Positions 37,201-46,329 of a stretch of DNA of 64,000 bases are shown here, piece after piece. The notes beneath the pieces were generated by a model. That model ran no database searches and had not been told where the DNA came from. It saw only the letters and a program-made list of their open reading frames with translations. The position numbers and the translations under genes are program-made. The DNA is taken from assembly GCA_965243835.1 (NCBI GenBank), contig OZ251578.1, positions 310,001 through 374,000 of the forward strand, in the 5' to 3' direction. Every line of letters starts with the position of its first letter. Position 1 is the first letter of the stretch. The DNA comes from G965202665 sp965243835 (GTDB lineage: Bacteria > Actinomycetota > Acidimicrobiia > Spongiisociales > Spongiisociaceae).

Positions 37201-40200
37201 CCCACGCCGCAATGAGGGAGGGGCGAATTCGCCCCTCGTAGAACGCATTTCCCGTTCCGCAACCTTACCATTGACCGGTAACCCACGCCGCAATGAGGGA
37301 GGGGCGAATTCGCCCCTCGTAGGGAAGGGGTATCCCGGAAGCCCGGCAAGCGGCTCGGCCGCAATGAGGGAGGGGCGAATTCGCCCCTCGTAGCCCGGCG
37401 GTCCCGCTCCCGTTGGAGTTCCCTATTAGTGCCGCAATGAGGGAGGGGCGAATTCGCCCCTCGTAGCCACCAACCGCTCCACCCACTCCCCCACATCCAC
37501 ATGCCGCAATGAGGGAGGGGCGAATTCGCCCCTCGTAGGAACTTGGAGCGCGACGCCCTCGGTGTCTGGCAGGTGCCGCAATGAGGGAGGGGCGAATTCG
37601 CCCCTCGTAGAAGCGCAGACAAGATGGGTTCAAGGGCCGTCAACAAGCCGCAATGAGGGAGGGGCGAATTCGCCCCTCGTAGCCGGACGGGTGGGCCGGC
37701 TGGGTCGCCGGCCAAAAGGCCGCAATGAGGGAGGGGCGAATTCGCCCCTCGTAGACCCCGGAGCGGCTTCCGGTGGTGTCGGAGGACACTTCGCCGCAAT
37801 GAGGGAGGGGCGAATTCGCCCCTCGTAGCAATGAGCCGGGTCGTCAGACGCGCTCTGGTTCGAGAGCCGCAATGAGGGAGGGGCGAATTCGCCCCTCGTA
37901 GCGGGAATGGGTTCTGGCCGTGCGCGCCCGGCCAGCAAGCCGCAATGAGGGAGGGGCGAATTCGCCCCTCGTAGGCGGGACAGACTAGGAACACGCTAAT
38001 GGCAGTGGAACGCCGCAATGAGGGAGGGGCGAATTCGCCCCTCGTAGGCTGAACGGCGCCTATTTGACGCAGGAGGCGGATCTCGCCGCAATGAGGGAGG
38101 GGCGAATTCGCCCCTCGTAGTGCCGTAGGGCAGTGTTTCCAGGCCGGTGGTGTTCCAGCCGCAATGAGGGAGGGGCGAATTCGCCCCTCGTAGGATCCGC
38201 ACCTGCGACTGGGTGGTAAAAACAACCGGGCCGCAATGAGGGAGGGGCGAATTCGCCCCTCGTAGCCGTCGGCGAAGACCTAATCGCCAACTACTCAAAC
38301 CCGCCGCAATGAGGGAGGGGCGAATTCGCCCCTCGTAGGTAGGCGGGGTGGCCGGGTGGGGGGGCGCCGCACCAGGCCGCAATGAGGGAGGGGCGAATTC
38401 GCCCCTCGTAGACCTGGGAGCCTCCCCTTCTAGGGTGGAGGGTAAGCGGCCGCAATGAGGGAGGGGCGAATTCGCCCCTCGTAGGGCGGGTATCATTTTA
38501 CCCGCGGTTGCGGCCGTTTTCGCCGCAATGAGGGAGGGGCGAATTCGCCCCTCGTAGCCATCGACGCCCTCCGCCGGACAATCACCGAATACCCGCCGCA
38601 ATGAGGGAGGGGCGAATTCGCCCCTCGTAGGCGGCGGACTTGGCGGAGTTCGTTTTAGCCGCGTTCGGCCGCAATGAGGGAGGGGCGAATTCGCCCCTCG
38701 TAGTTGCAGGTGCTTTGTAGGGCGTGTAATGAGGCGAAGGCCGCAATGAGGGAGGGGCGAATTCGCCCCTCGTAGGGCGGAACCGGCGGCGGCCTATCGC
38801 AAGGGCAAGTCGCCGCAATGAGGGAGGGGCGAATTCGCCCCTCGTAGCGCCCTTCCGGGGTGGGGGTTGGCTGTGTTTGTAGTTGCCGCAATGAGGGAGG
38901 GGCGAATTCGCCCCTCGTAGGTTCTCAGCGTTGACGGGCAACATCGGCGCAAATCAGCCGCAATGAGGGAGGGGCGAATTCGCCCCTCGTAGGCCCTGCC
39001 TTGTAGTAGTAGTAGTTGTCATAGCCGCGCCGCAATGAGGGAGGGGCGAATTCGCCCCTCGTAGTGTGAAAACCCGGGCCGTTGAATATCCGAGCGTCAA
39101 AGCCGCAATGAGGGAGGGGCGAATTCGCCCCTCGTAGGCGGGGCAGGTGTGGTCGGTCGGAGAAGCCATCACGCCGCCGCAATGAGGGAGGGGCGAATTC
39201 GCCCCTCGTAGTCCGACCGGTCAGGGTTGAAGAAAAACATCAGTCCGCCGCAATGAGGGAGGGGCGAATTCGCCCCTCGTAGGTAATCGTAGCCCACGCC
39301 GCTTTCCAGCGTGTCGTCGCCGCAATGAGGGAGGGGCGAATTCGCCCCTCGTAGCCGGTTGAGCGGCAGTTGGGGGACATCCGATGGGAAGGGCCGCAAT
39401 GAGGGAGGGGCGAATTCGCCCCTCGTAGACTCCGGCTTCTCGTTGCGGGTGGTGCGCACCCGCATGCCGCAATGAGGGAGGGGCGAATTCGCCCCTCGTA
39501 GGCGGATGGTGCCCTGACTGCCACGCCCGCTCCCTGGGCCGCAATGAGGGAGGGGCGAATTCGCCCCTCGTAGTCCGCGTCTCGCATTGCTAATTCGTGG
39601 TTGGAAATTGCCGCAATGAGGGAGGGGCGAATTCGCCCCTCGTAGATCGCCCAATGAGGGAGGGGCGAATTCGCCCCTCGTAGCGAGGCGGCCGCCCCGC
39701 CGCAATGAGGGAGGGGCGAATTCGCCCCTCGTAGGAACCTCACGCCTTCCCGCCTGGCAAAGCTCCCCGGCCGCAATGAGGGAGGGGCGAATTCGCCCCT
39801 CGTAGACCGGGTGCGCTTCACGAGAGGTCGCCGCAATGAGGGAGGGGCGAATTCGCCCCTCGTAGGCCGTGGGCGGCAAACCCAAGCCCTCCCCGGCTTC
39901 CGGATCGCCGCAATGAGGGAGGGGCGAATTCGCCCCTCGTAGGCAACCCGGGGAGCGATCGCCGGCCCGTACGAACGCCGCAATGAGGGAGGGGCGAATT
40001 CGCCCCTCGTAGGGCCGTAGCCCGACGGGTCATTCGCCCCTGGTGGTACCGGAACGGACGTAACCGGTGCCGCAATGAGGGAGGGGCGAATTCGCCCCTC
40101 GTAGGTTTCCCGCCGACCGGCCGCAATGAGGGAGGGGCGAATTCGCCCCTCGTAGACCTCCGAATCGTGCCGCAATGAGGGAGGGGCGAATTCGCCCCTC

Positions 40201-40462
40201 GTAGGCGGTTTCCGCCTACCGGGCCCCGGCTCCGCAACCCGGCCGAACGGCCGCCGCAATGAGGGAGGGGCGAATTCGCCCCTCGTAGGGCCGGAATACC
40301 GGGGCCGTCCAATGACGGGTCCCGCCGCAATGAGGGAGGGGCGAATTCGCCCCTCGTAGGAATGCGTCAACGATTGGCAATGAGGGAGGGGCGAATTCGT
40401 CCGGGGCGGAGTGGCGGCGGGCGGTTGCCGCAATGAGGGAGGGGCGAATTCGCCCCTCGTAG
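28255..40462 (-). CRISPR. Type I-G CRISPR array, about 170 repeats
   Basis: I counted 168 full 36-bp repeats plus a 35-bp variant (39649) and a 23-bp partial (40377). On the plus strand each reads GCCGCAATGAGG, then the perfect palindrome GAGGGGCGAATTCGCCCCTC, then GTAG. Spacers are 35-39 nt for the first 157 repeats with one 45-nt exception. From 39646 lengths scatter from 3 to 56 nt. Transcription is leftward: the 3' handle is then ATTGCGGC, the leader and cas2 lie at the right end, and the 45-nt spacer's structure demands a right-hand leader. Two spacers are near-identical and two overlap. Confidence 0.98.
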
Positions 40463-40632
40463 GGCTCGCGTTATAACCTGGGTTTTAGTAGGGGTTTCGC
40501 GGGGGGTTGCGAGTGGCGGGGAAGCACAGTCGCGTGGTTTTGGGGGGTTTTTACTTGTCAAAGAGTTGTGGCTCTTGTCCCGTATGGGGACGAGGGCTGG
40601 TTGGGTTTGCCAGCCTAACCTTACCACTCGCA
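40463..40632 (-). promoter_or_regulatory. CRISPR leader and promoter
   Basis: The 170 bases between cas2 and the newest repeat. Read leftward they contain TTGACA (40558-40563) within CTCTTTGACAAG, C- and A-rich stretches, and TATAAC about ten bases before the first repeat, a plausible -10 for pre-crRNA. No coding potential. Confidence 0.7.
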
Positions 40633-40932
40633 TCAGATAATAACAGGTCCGCTGGTCGGTAGGGGTTCGCTTTTCCCCATAAAACTGAAACATTTGCCGC
40701 CCCTTTCTTCGGGAGGCCCCAAGTCGATGATGGCAATCGAATCTGAGGTGTGGTGGATGATGCCGCCTAGTTCGGTCCGCAACTCGGTCAATTCCATCAC
40801 ATCCAGGTCGCAGATGAAAACACTGTACTGCATCGCCCACCCGTAGCCCTTCACGGTCTTGTGAACCTGACGCAACCGTTTGTCGTCCCGGATGTCGTAG
40901 GCCACCAGAAATCTATGTCTGCCGTTCGCCAT
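40633..40932 (-). CDS. cas2: CRISPR-associated endoribonuclease/adaptation protein Cas2
   Basis: 99 residues: RHRFLVAYDIRDDKRLRQVH is the beta1-alpha1 Cas2 signature with the metal-site Asp, then GYGWAMQYSVFICDLD and IIDLGP. Cas2 bridges Cas1 dimers in the spacer-integration complex. It starts two bases after the cas4-cas1 stop. The C-terminus continues past the core with CFSFMGKSEPLPTSG. Confidence 0.95.
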   Translation of the reverse strand: MANGRHRFLVAYDIRDDKRLRQVHKTVKGYGWAMQYSVFICDLDVMELTELRTELGGIIHHTSDSIAIIDLGPPEERGGKCFSFMGKSEPLPTSGPVII

Positions 40933-40934
40933 TG

Positions 40935-42581
40935 CTACCTCGTCATAAAAGGAACGTATTCCGGGATCTCGCCCAGAAGGTACGCCCCCAGCATACGGGA
41001 CTGAACTTCCAGAACGCGCCGGTACGTGATTCGGTACCCGTAAGTGGGGTGGGTCACCTCCTGGTCCATCCGCCTTTCGTAGGATCTGATGAACGCTTGC
41101 CTGCCCTGCCGGGTCATCCCCACCCCCCCGGCGCGAATGGTGAAGGCGTTGCGGCGAATCTCCCCGTTGTTGACGGCGTTGACCGCCACCGACTCGGCTA
41201 TCAGAGGCCGGAATTCCTCCGCCAAGTCCAAGGCCAGCGCCGGTCGCCCGAATCGGGGACGGTGGTAAACCCCCAGATAAGGATCGAACCCGACCGCCCA
41301 CGCGGTCGCCGTCAGGTCTTTCGTCAGCAACCCGTACGCAAAAGAAAGCAGGCAGTTGATCGGGTCGCGGGGAGGACGGCGGTTCCGCCCCTCAAAATCG
41401 AAGGTGCCCAACTCATCGTTGCGCAACACGGTGGAAAACCGGGAAAAATACAGGCGGGCGGCCGTGCCTTCGATTCCCAGTAGCGACTCCACCGCGTCGG
41501 CCTCCGCCGCCTGCTCGGCCAAAGACCCCAATTGCGACACCGCCAGGCTCACCCCCTCCCGATCCCGGGTGTTGCGCCTCAGAAAAGTGCGCGAGTTTCT
41601 GATTTTGCCCTCCACCAGCCGCCGGGCGATCGGCAACCCGGCTTGGGCGGCGATGCTCACCTGCCGCCTCCGCAACTCCACATGCTTGGAAGGCAGGCCT
41701 TGGGCCATGCCCTGAAACCAGCCGCCGTAGGAGAACCAGCACACCGGGGTCTCCCGGGAGAAAGCGGCGCGCATCATCTGCGAGCTGATCTGAACGTTTC
41801 CGTACACCGAAACCTGGGAAACGTCGATCATCCGCACCGCTTGCAACTCCTTTCTGCCTTTGGAAACGGTTACCCGACCGGCGCGGATGCCGATCATCGC
41901 CCCCTGCTCGGTCACGTACAAGGGCCGGGCGGCGGAATCCCTCGGCACGAGCCGGCGGGGAGGCAGATGGGAGCGATCCGTGTGCAGGTTGGTTTCGTCG
42001 GGCAGGCAAATGCCGACCAAGGAGCAGTAGGCGCATCTTGGGCTGTCGACAAGCGGGGGAGGAACGTTGGGCGATTTGGCCACTTCTCGCATCGCCCCGA
42101 TCATTTTCTCCGTTCTAGCCAGCGAATCTTCGTTGAATGGAACGGTTACCCGCTGGCGCGTCTCGGCGAAATAAAACTCGCCCTCCGTGCAATTGTATCC
42201 TTGGTCGCGCAGAACAAGGCCGATGGCGTGCAGTTGAGCAAGCTCGGGCGTCCAACGCGGGCCATGCACAGGTTGGGCGCCCTTTTTGAACTCCACCGGA
42301 ACTACCGATCCGCCGTCGCCTTCTATTAAATCCGCTTTGGCGATGAGGCCCAGCCGTTCGGAGCTGATCAACACCGAACGCGCCTCGTCTACGGGGTTAT
42401 CCTCCGCGGGATCTCCCATTCGTCCGCCTCCGGCATCCACCGCCCGATGGTTATAGGTACCGATAATGGTGTCATCGTTGTCTGCGAATTGAGACTGGAC
42501 CCATTCCAGGTAAAAAAGCCGCGGACAGTACTCGAACTTCCTGAGCATACCGGCGGGAATAAGATCGGGTATTTCAGACAT
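40935..42581 (-). CDS. cas4-cas1: Cas4-Cas1 fusion protein
   Basis: 548 residues. Cas4 part: residues 1-200, with iron-sulfur Cys19 (EYCPRLFYLEW) and Cys183, Cys186, Cys192 (CAYCSLVGIC), and RecB-nuclease residues Asp84, Glu97, Lys99 (VEFKKG). Cas1 part from about 215, with catalytic Glu371 (GIEGTAARLYF), His440 and Asp452 (YHRPRFGRPALALDLAEEF). Cas4 trims prespacers and sets PAM choice and orientation; Cas1 integrates them. The fusion is a hallmark of type I-G (I-U). Confidence 0.96.
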   Translation of the reverse strand: MSEIPDLIPAGMLRKFEYCPRLFYLEWVQSQFADNDDTIIGTYNHRAVDAGGGRMGDPAEDNPVDEARSVLISSERLGLIAKADLIEGDGGSVVPVEFKKGAQPVHGPRWTPELAQLHAIGLVLRDQGYNCTEGEFYFAETRQRVTVPFNEDSLARTEKMIGAMREVAKSPNVPPPLVDSPRCAYCSLVGICLPDETNLHTDRSHLPPRRLVPRDSAARPLYVTEQGAMIGIRAGRVTVSKGRKELQAVRMIDVSQVSVYGNVQISSQMMRAAFSRETPVCWFSYGGWFQGMAQGLPSKHVELRRRQVSIAAQAGLPIARRLVEGKIRNSRTFLRRNTRDREGVSLAVSQLGSLAEQAAEADAVESLLGIEGTAARLYFSRFSTVLRNDELGTFDFEGRNRRPPRDPINCLLSFAYGLLTKDLTATAWAVGFDPYLGVYHRPRFGRPALALDLAEEFRPLIAESVAVNAVNNGEIRRNAFTIRAGGVGMTRQGRQAFIRSYERRMDQEVTHPTYGYRITYRRVLEVQSRMLGAYLLGEIPEYVPFMTR

Positions 42582-42649
42582 AATTTCTATTCGTTTTACC
42601 GCATTTCAGTTTGTCGTTACATATCGATTGAGGAACTGCCCAGGTTTGC

Positions 42650-43561
42650 TTATCCGGTATTCACAAATCGCGGCGGCGACATGTTGCCGTATCCGCCTTG
42701 GTCCGACCTTTTAATGGTAGAGCGCATAATTCGTGAAATGCCCCAAGCCCGGTACCATTCGGAACGAGGTGTGGGTTGCTGAAAATAGTCAACATGAGCC
42801 AAGAGGGATTTGACTGCTCCGGGCCCGGCGGGTCGGGTCCAAATCGGCCATGTGAAGGAACCCCCTCTCCGCCACGGACCCGAGCAACCTTGGGTGATGG
42901 TGCGACCGAAACTGCCGTAAACCGGGTATAGGCTTAAACCCAACAATGCCAACGCTTCCGGTCCCGGATTGGTTTGTTTGGCAACCCCGGGTTTGGTGGC
43001 GGCTAACGCATAGTTGGGGTCATCCCCTACATCCCATCTGAACGACGGGAGGTCGCTGTCAAACGACCAAGGGCCCAACAGGCCCGTTTCCAGGTGACCG
43101 GGTTCGACGTTGTCCAAGACCTTTCGAGCGTCGTTTAGAAACTTTGCCGGCCCCGCCGCAAAATAAAGATCCGAAGGTTTAGCGGACGCGCCGTTGCCGT
43201 CGTAACTGCCTTCGGCGACTAAAGCGGTCGCAAACCGGTTTCCCGGCGCATCGGAGCCGGCTTGTTCAAGGTAAGACCGCAACCCGTCGCGGCTGAATTT
43301 CGCCGTATCATCCGATTTGCCGCCCAAACGGGGGTTGAGGGCGGGGCTGGCTCGCCAGGCGGGGAAGGAACGGTTGATGGCGCAGTCGATGATGCGTTCC
43401 ATGTCGAATCGGTCGTCCACTACTGCGTGGGGGATGATATCGTCGGTCCACCACAGGCGGGGGCTTTCCTCTTCGTGCTCAAACAACGTCTGCACCCCCA
43501 AGGCGGCCAGGAAACCCAGGGGGTTGGTTCCTTTAAGTCCGGTCAGGCGGGTTCCGCTCAT
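42650..43561 (-). CDS. Small Cas8-like subunit of type I-G (Csb3/Cas3-extension-like)
   Basis: 303 residues. The start TRLTGLKGTNPLGFLAALG is the signature shared by Csx17 and the short I-G proteins, but Csx17 is much longer (over 600 residues as I recall). The middle holds LETGLLGPWSFDSDLPSFRW and the C-terminus WSGPWRRGG-like aromatic segments. It overlaps the cas3 stop by ATGA. By position it is the large-subunit (Cas8) equivalent for PAM recognition or a Cas3 accessory; which one is unresolved. Confidence 0.72.
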   Translation of the reverse strand: MSGTRLTGLKGTNPLGFLAALGVQTLFEHEEESPRLWWTDDIIPHAVVDDRFDMERIIDCAINRSFPAWRASPALNPRLGGKSDDTAKFSRDGLRSYLEQAGSDAPGNRFATALVAEGSYDGNGASAKPSDLYFAAGPAKFLNDARKVLDNVEPGHLETGLLGPWSFDSDLPSFRWDVGDDPNYALAATKPGVAKQTNPGPEALALLGLSLYPVYGSFGRTITQGCSGPWRRGGSFTWPIWTRPAGPGAVKSLLAHVDYFQQPTPRSEWYRAWGISRIMRSTIKRSDQGGYGNMSPPRFVNTG

Positions 43562-46329
43562 CGTTGCGCCTCCTCTTCGCTGCGACGGTGATCGGCCAGG
43601 CGCAGAATGGTTTCCAGCCAGGCCAAGCCGTGATAACCGTATTTTTCAACCAATGACCAGAAACGCTCGGCCGTCTCCAACGCCAGCGGGGTTTCCACCA
43701 GGTCGGAGCCCGTTTCCATCTCAAAACCGTCCACCGTGAACCGGAGGGTCTGCGGGTCGGCGTCGCGGATGACGGGAGGCAGGGGGCGGGCATGCCCGTG
43801 GTGGGAGGCGATCAGGTGCAGCACCAGATCCGGGTCGCGGGCTTTCTCCAGCAAACCGGGGGCGGAACAGACCATGGCCGCGCTGGCTATCTCATGGCGC
43901 ATGCCTTTCGGATACGACCATCCGCCGGACCGGCCGGGGAGCGACTTGGCCAGCGGTTCGTCCAGCATGGCCCGCGCCACCTCGTCCCCGCCCGCCAAGC
44001 CCAACTGGAATCGGGGGTCCACCTTGCCCAGGTCGTGGAGTCGTCCCGCCAGTCGCAGGTCTTCTTGGAGATCGGCGGCCAAGCCGAGGCGCCGGGCGTA
44101 CTGGGCGGCTTTCTCCCCCACCCCTTCCATGTGTTCGCGCAGGGAAATCCCGGCCCCGGTCACGGATGCCGCCAGGTCGGAGCCGTCCATAGCCGCCGCG
44201 TCGGTCGCCGCTTTCTCCGTCAGAATGTAATAACCGTCCCCGGCGCCGGAATCCGAACCTCCCGCTACCGCAATTTCAAATCCTTTAAGGAGAAGCCGTT
44301 CCGTCACTGATTTCATCCAGTCGGGGCAGTCGGGGAAATCTCCGCACTCCTTTAACCAGTCCCTGATCAGCTCCTCCCGCGGGGTTTCCGCGTCGGCTTC
44401 TCCGGAGGGGGAGGGCGGGGCGGGCAGGTCGCCCGTCAGGGCGGGGTCGAGACGCAAAGTGGATTTCCGTCCGTAAACGTGCTGGGCTTCGTCTCCCAAA
44501 TCGGAAACCGGTTCCGGCGCGGCGGGGTCCCAGGTTCCTCCGGACAGTCCGCCCGCGGACGGGTCCGCCAACAGCACGTCGCCGGGGCGGATATCGTCCA
44601 ACTTCGCTTCCTGCGGGCCCTCCTCGAAGCCGCCCCAGCGGACAAACGGGCGCACCGCCGCATCCGGCGGGGGCGACTCGGCCTCGCCCGCGGAGTCCAC
44701 ATCCCCTACCGGCTCCTCCGCCTGGTCGGCCAGCCAGGCCAAGGCGGCGTTAATGGGGACCGGCAGGAACTCGGCCGGGCGGGGCGGAACCAGCCGCAGG
44801 GCGTCCGCGGAGCGGTCCCGCCTCCACACCAGGGTCACATCCGGTTGCGGGGATTGCTCCATGCCGTGCAGAAACCAGTCGATGGCCGGCGCGACGACCG
44901 GTTCCGGGTTGGTTTGCGTCCAAGCGTCCAAATAGGTGGGCAGAAGCAGGGGGGCGTTCCGATGGGGGGCGGAGCTCCCCTCCGGGAAAGAAAGCAGGGA
45001 ACGGGGCCCCACGTCCACCAACCCGTCCGGGTTTTCCCCCGCCAAGCGCAACAGTTCCTCCCAGGTGACGCGGGCCGCATCCCCGTAAATAGGGTCGGGC
45101 TTTTTGGGGTTGAGGGCCGTCGCAACCCCCAGAATCCAGGCCGGGGCCGTCCCGCCGGTGCGGGCCGCGAAGTCGCCGCGGCGGTCCAGTCGTCCGAAGC
45201 GCTGGCGGAGGCTGTCCACCGGGGCGCACTCGGTCAGCAGGGCGTCGAAGCTGAAATCGGCTCCCACCTCGATGGCCTGGGTGGCCACCACCACGGTCAG
45301 CTCCTCCGGTTGCCCGACCCGGTCCGGGTCCACCGCCGGGAAGAACCCGTCCAGCGCCCGTTGTCGGTCCAGGGGGCGCATCCGTCCGGTGATCAGATGG
45401 GCCCGAAAGCCCGCATCGCGCGCCGCCCGGTAGACGGCGCGGGCGGTGCGCACCCGGTTGACCACCACGCCCACCGACCGAATCTCCTCCTTGAGTTCCT
45501 TGCCGATGATGCCGACCACCGCCCCCGGAATGGCGTCGTGCGGTTGCTTTGACTTGCCCGGGACTTCCAATACCCGGGCCGACTTGGGGGCCTCCACCCG
45601 TTTGCGCAACTCGGGGGCCGAATCCAAGTCGGCGGCGCAGAGGGCGAAACGCACCGCCTCCGTCTGGGCGGGGGTGGCGGACATTTCCACCACTTGGAAA
45701 CGGCGGGGAAGCGGCCCCCCGTTCAGGTTGCGGACATGCTCCAAGGTTTCGGCGAAAGGCCTGCTCAGGTGGACTTCATCCAGGATCACCAGGCAGTCGT
45801 TTCCGGCCAGGCCGGCGTGGACGGGGCGCATTTTCGGACTCACCCCGTAACCGCGAAACAGAAGCCGCGAACCGAACTGGTCGACGGTGGAAACCACCAC
45901 CCACGGCAGGTCCGGCCGGTGCGCCCACTCGTTGTCGATGGGGATGCCGCCCCGCAGGGCCGCCACGCCCAGGGGACGCTCCTCGCCGGCGACGCCCAAA
46001 CCGTCCCGCACCCGGCGCAGAACCCCGGCCTCGGCGTCTTTAATGCGTTCCTGCATCAAACTGGCTCGTTCGTAAACCTGATCCACGATGATGCGCCGGT
46101 CGATGACGAACACCACCCGCCGGGGGAAAACGTCGGGGCGGGCCGCCAGGGAAAACACGGCCGCGTCCAGCACCGCCGTTTTGCCGGTTCCGGTGGGCAG
46201 GTCGATCACCTCCGGCCATTGGCCGCTTTCCAGCACTTGCCGGGTCAGACGTTCCTGCCAGGGGAACGGAGGATGTCCGTGAACTTCCCGGAAGTAGGCG
46301 GCGAAGTCGTCGCCGGTCAGATCAGGCAT
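43558..46329 (-). CDS. cas3: Cas3 helicase-nuclease, C-terminal HD (type I-G)
   Basis: 923 residues. Superfamily 2 helicase first: Walker A LPTGTGKTA (44-52), Walker B ILDEVHLS, SATPAQ, and motif VI FGRLDRRG. HD nuclease at the C-terminus: RLHDLGK (His765-Asp766), MRHEIASAA and SHHGHARP, HD residues intact. Helicase-then-HD order is diagnostic of type I-G, since most Cas3 have HD first. It unwinds and degrades target DNA after Cascade binding. Overlaps csb2 by eight bases and the Cas8-like gene by four. Confidence 0.95.
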   Translation of the reverse strand: MPDLTGDDFAAYFREVHGHPPFPWQERLTRQVLESGQWPEVIDLPTGTGKTAVLDAAVFSLAARPDVFPRRVVFVIDRRIIVDQVYERASLMQERIKDAEAGVLRRVRDGLGVAGEERPLGVAALRGGIPIDNEWAHRPDLPWVVVSTVDQFGSRLLFRGYGVSPKMRPVHAGLAGNDCLVILDEVHLSRPFAETLEHVRNLNGGPLPRRFQVVEMSATPAQTEAVRFALCAADLDSAPELRKRVEAPKSARVLEVPGKSKQPHDAIPGAVVGIIGKELKEEIRSVGVVVNRVRTARAVYRAARDAGFRAHLITGRMRPLDRQRALDGFFPAVDPDRVGQPEELTVVVATQAIEVGADFSFDALLTECAPVDSLRQRFGRLDRRGDFAARTGGTAPAWILGVATALNPKKPDPIYGDAARVTWEELLRLAGENPDGLVDVGPRSLLSFPEGSSAPHRNAPLLLPTYLDAWTQTNPEPVVAPAIDWFLHGMEQSPQPDVTLVWRRDRSADALRLVPPRPAEFLPVPINAALAWLADQAEEPVGDVDSAGEAESPPPDAAVRPFVRWGGFEEGPQEAKLDDIRPGDVLLADPSAGGLSGGTWDPAAPEPVSDLGDEAQHVYGRKSTLRLDPALTGDLPAPPSPSGEADAETPREELIRDWLKECGDFPDCPDWMKSVTERLLLKGFEIAVAGGSDSGAGDGYYILTEKAATDAAAMDGSDLAASVTGAGISLREHMEGVGEKAAQYARRLGLAADLQEDLRLAGRLHDLGKVDPRFQLGLAGGDEVARAMLDEPLAKSLPGRSGGWSYPKGMRHEIASAAMVCSAPGLLEKARDPDLVLHLIASHHGHARPLPPVIRDADPQTLRFTVDGFEMETGSDLVETPLALETAERFWSLVEKYGYHGLAWLETILRLADHRRSEEEAQR

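Noticed and set aside
28291..40426. Self-targeting spacers against genes in this window
   Set aside because: None noticed by eye, but I could not align all spacers systematically, so this is not excluded.
28297..40433. Many long minus-strand reading frames of 60-680 codons across the array, full of TRGEFAPPSLR-, YEGRIRPSLIAA- and LRGANSPLPHCG-like repeats
   Set aside because: The 36-bp repeat is twelve codons with no stop in three leftward frames; these are CRISPR repeats translated, not proteins.
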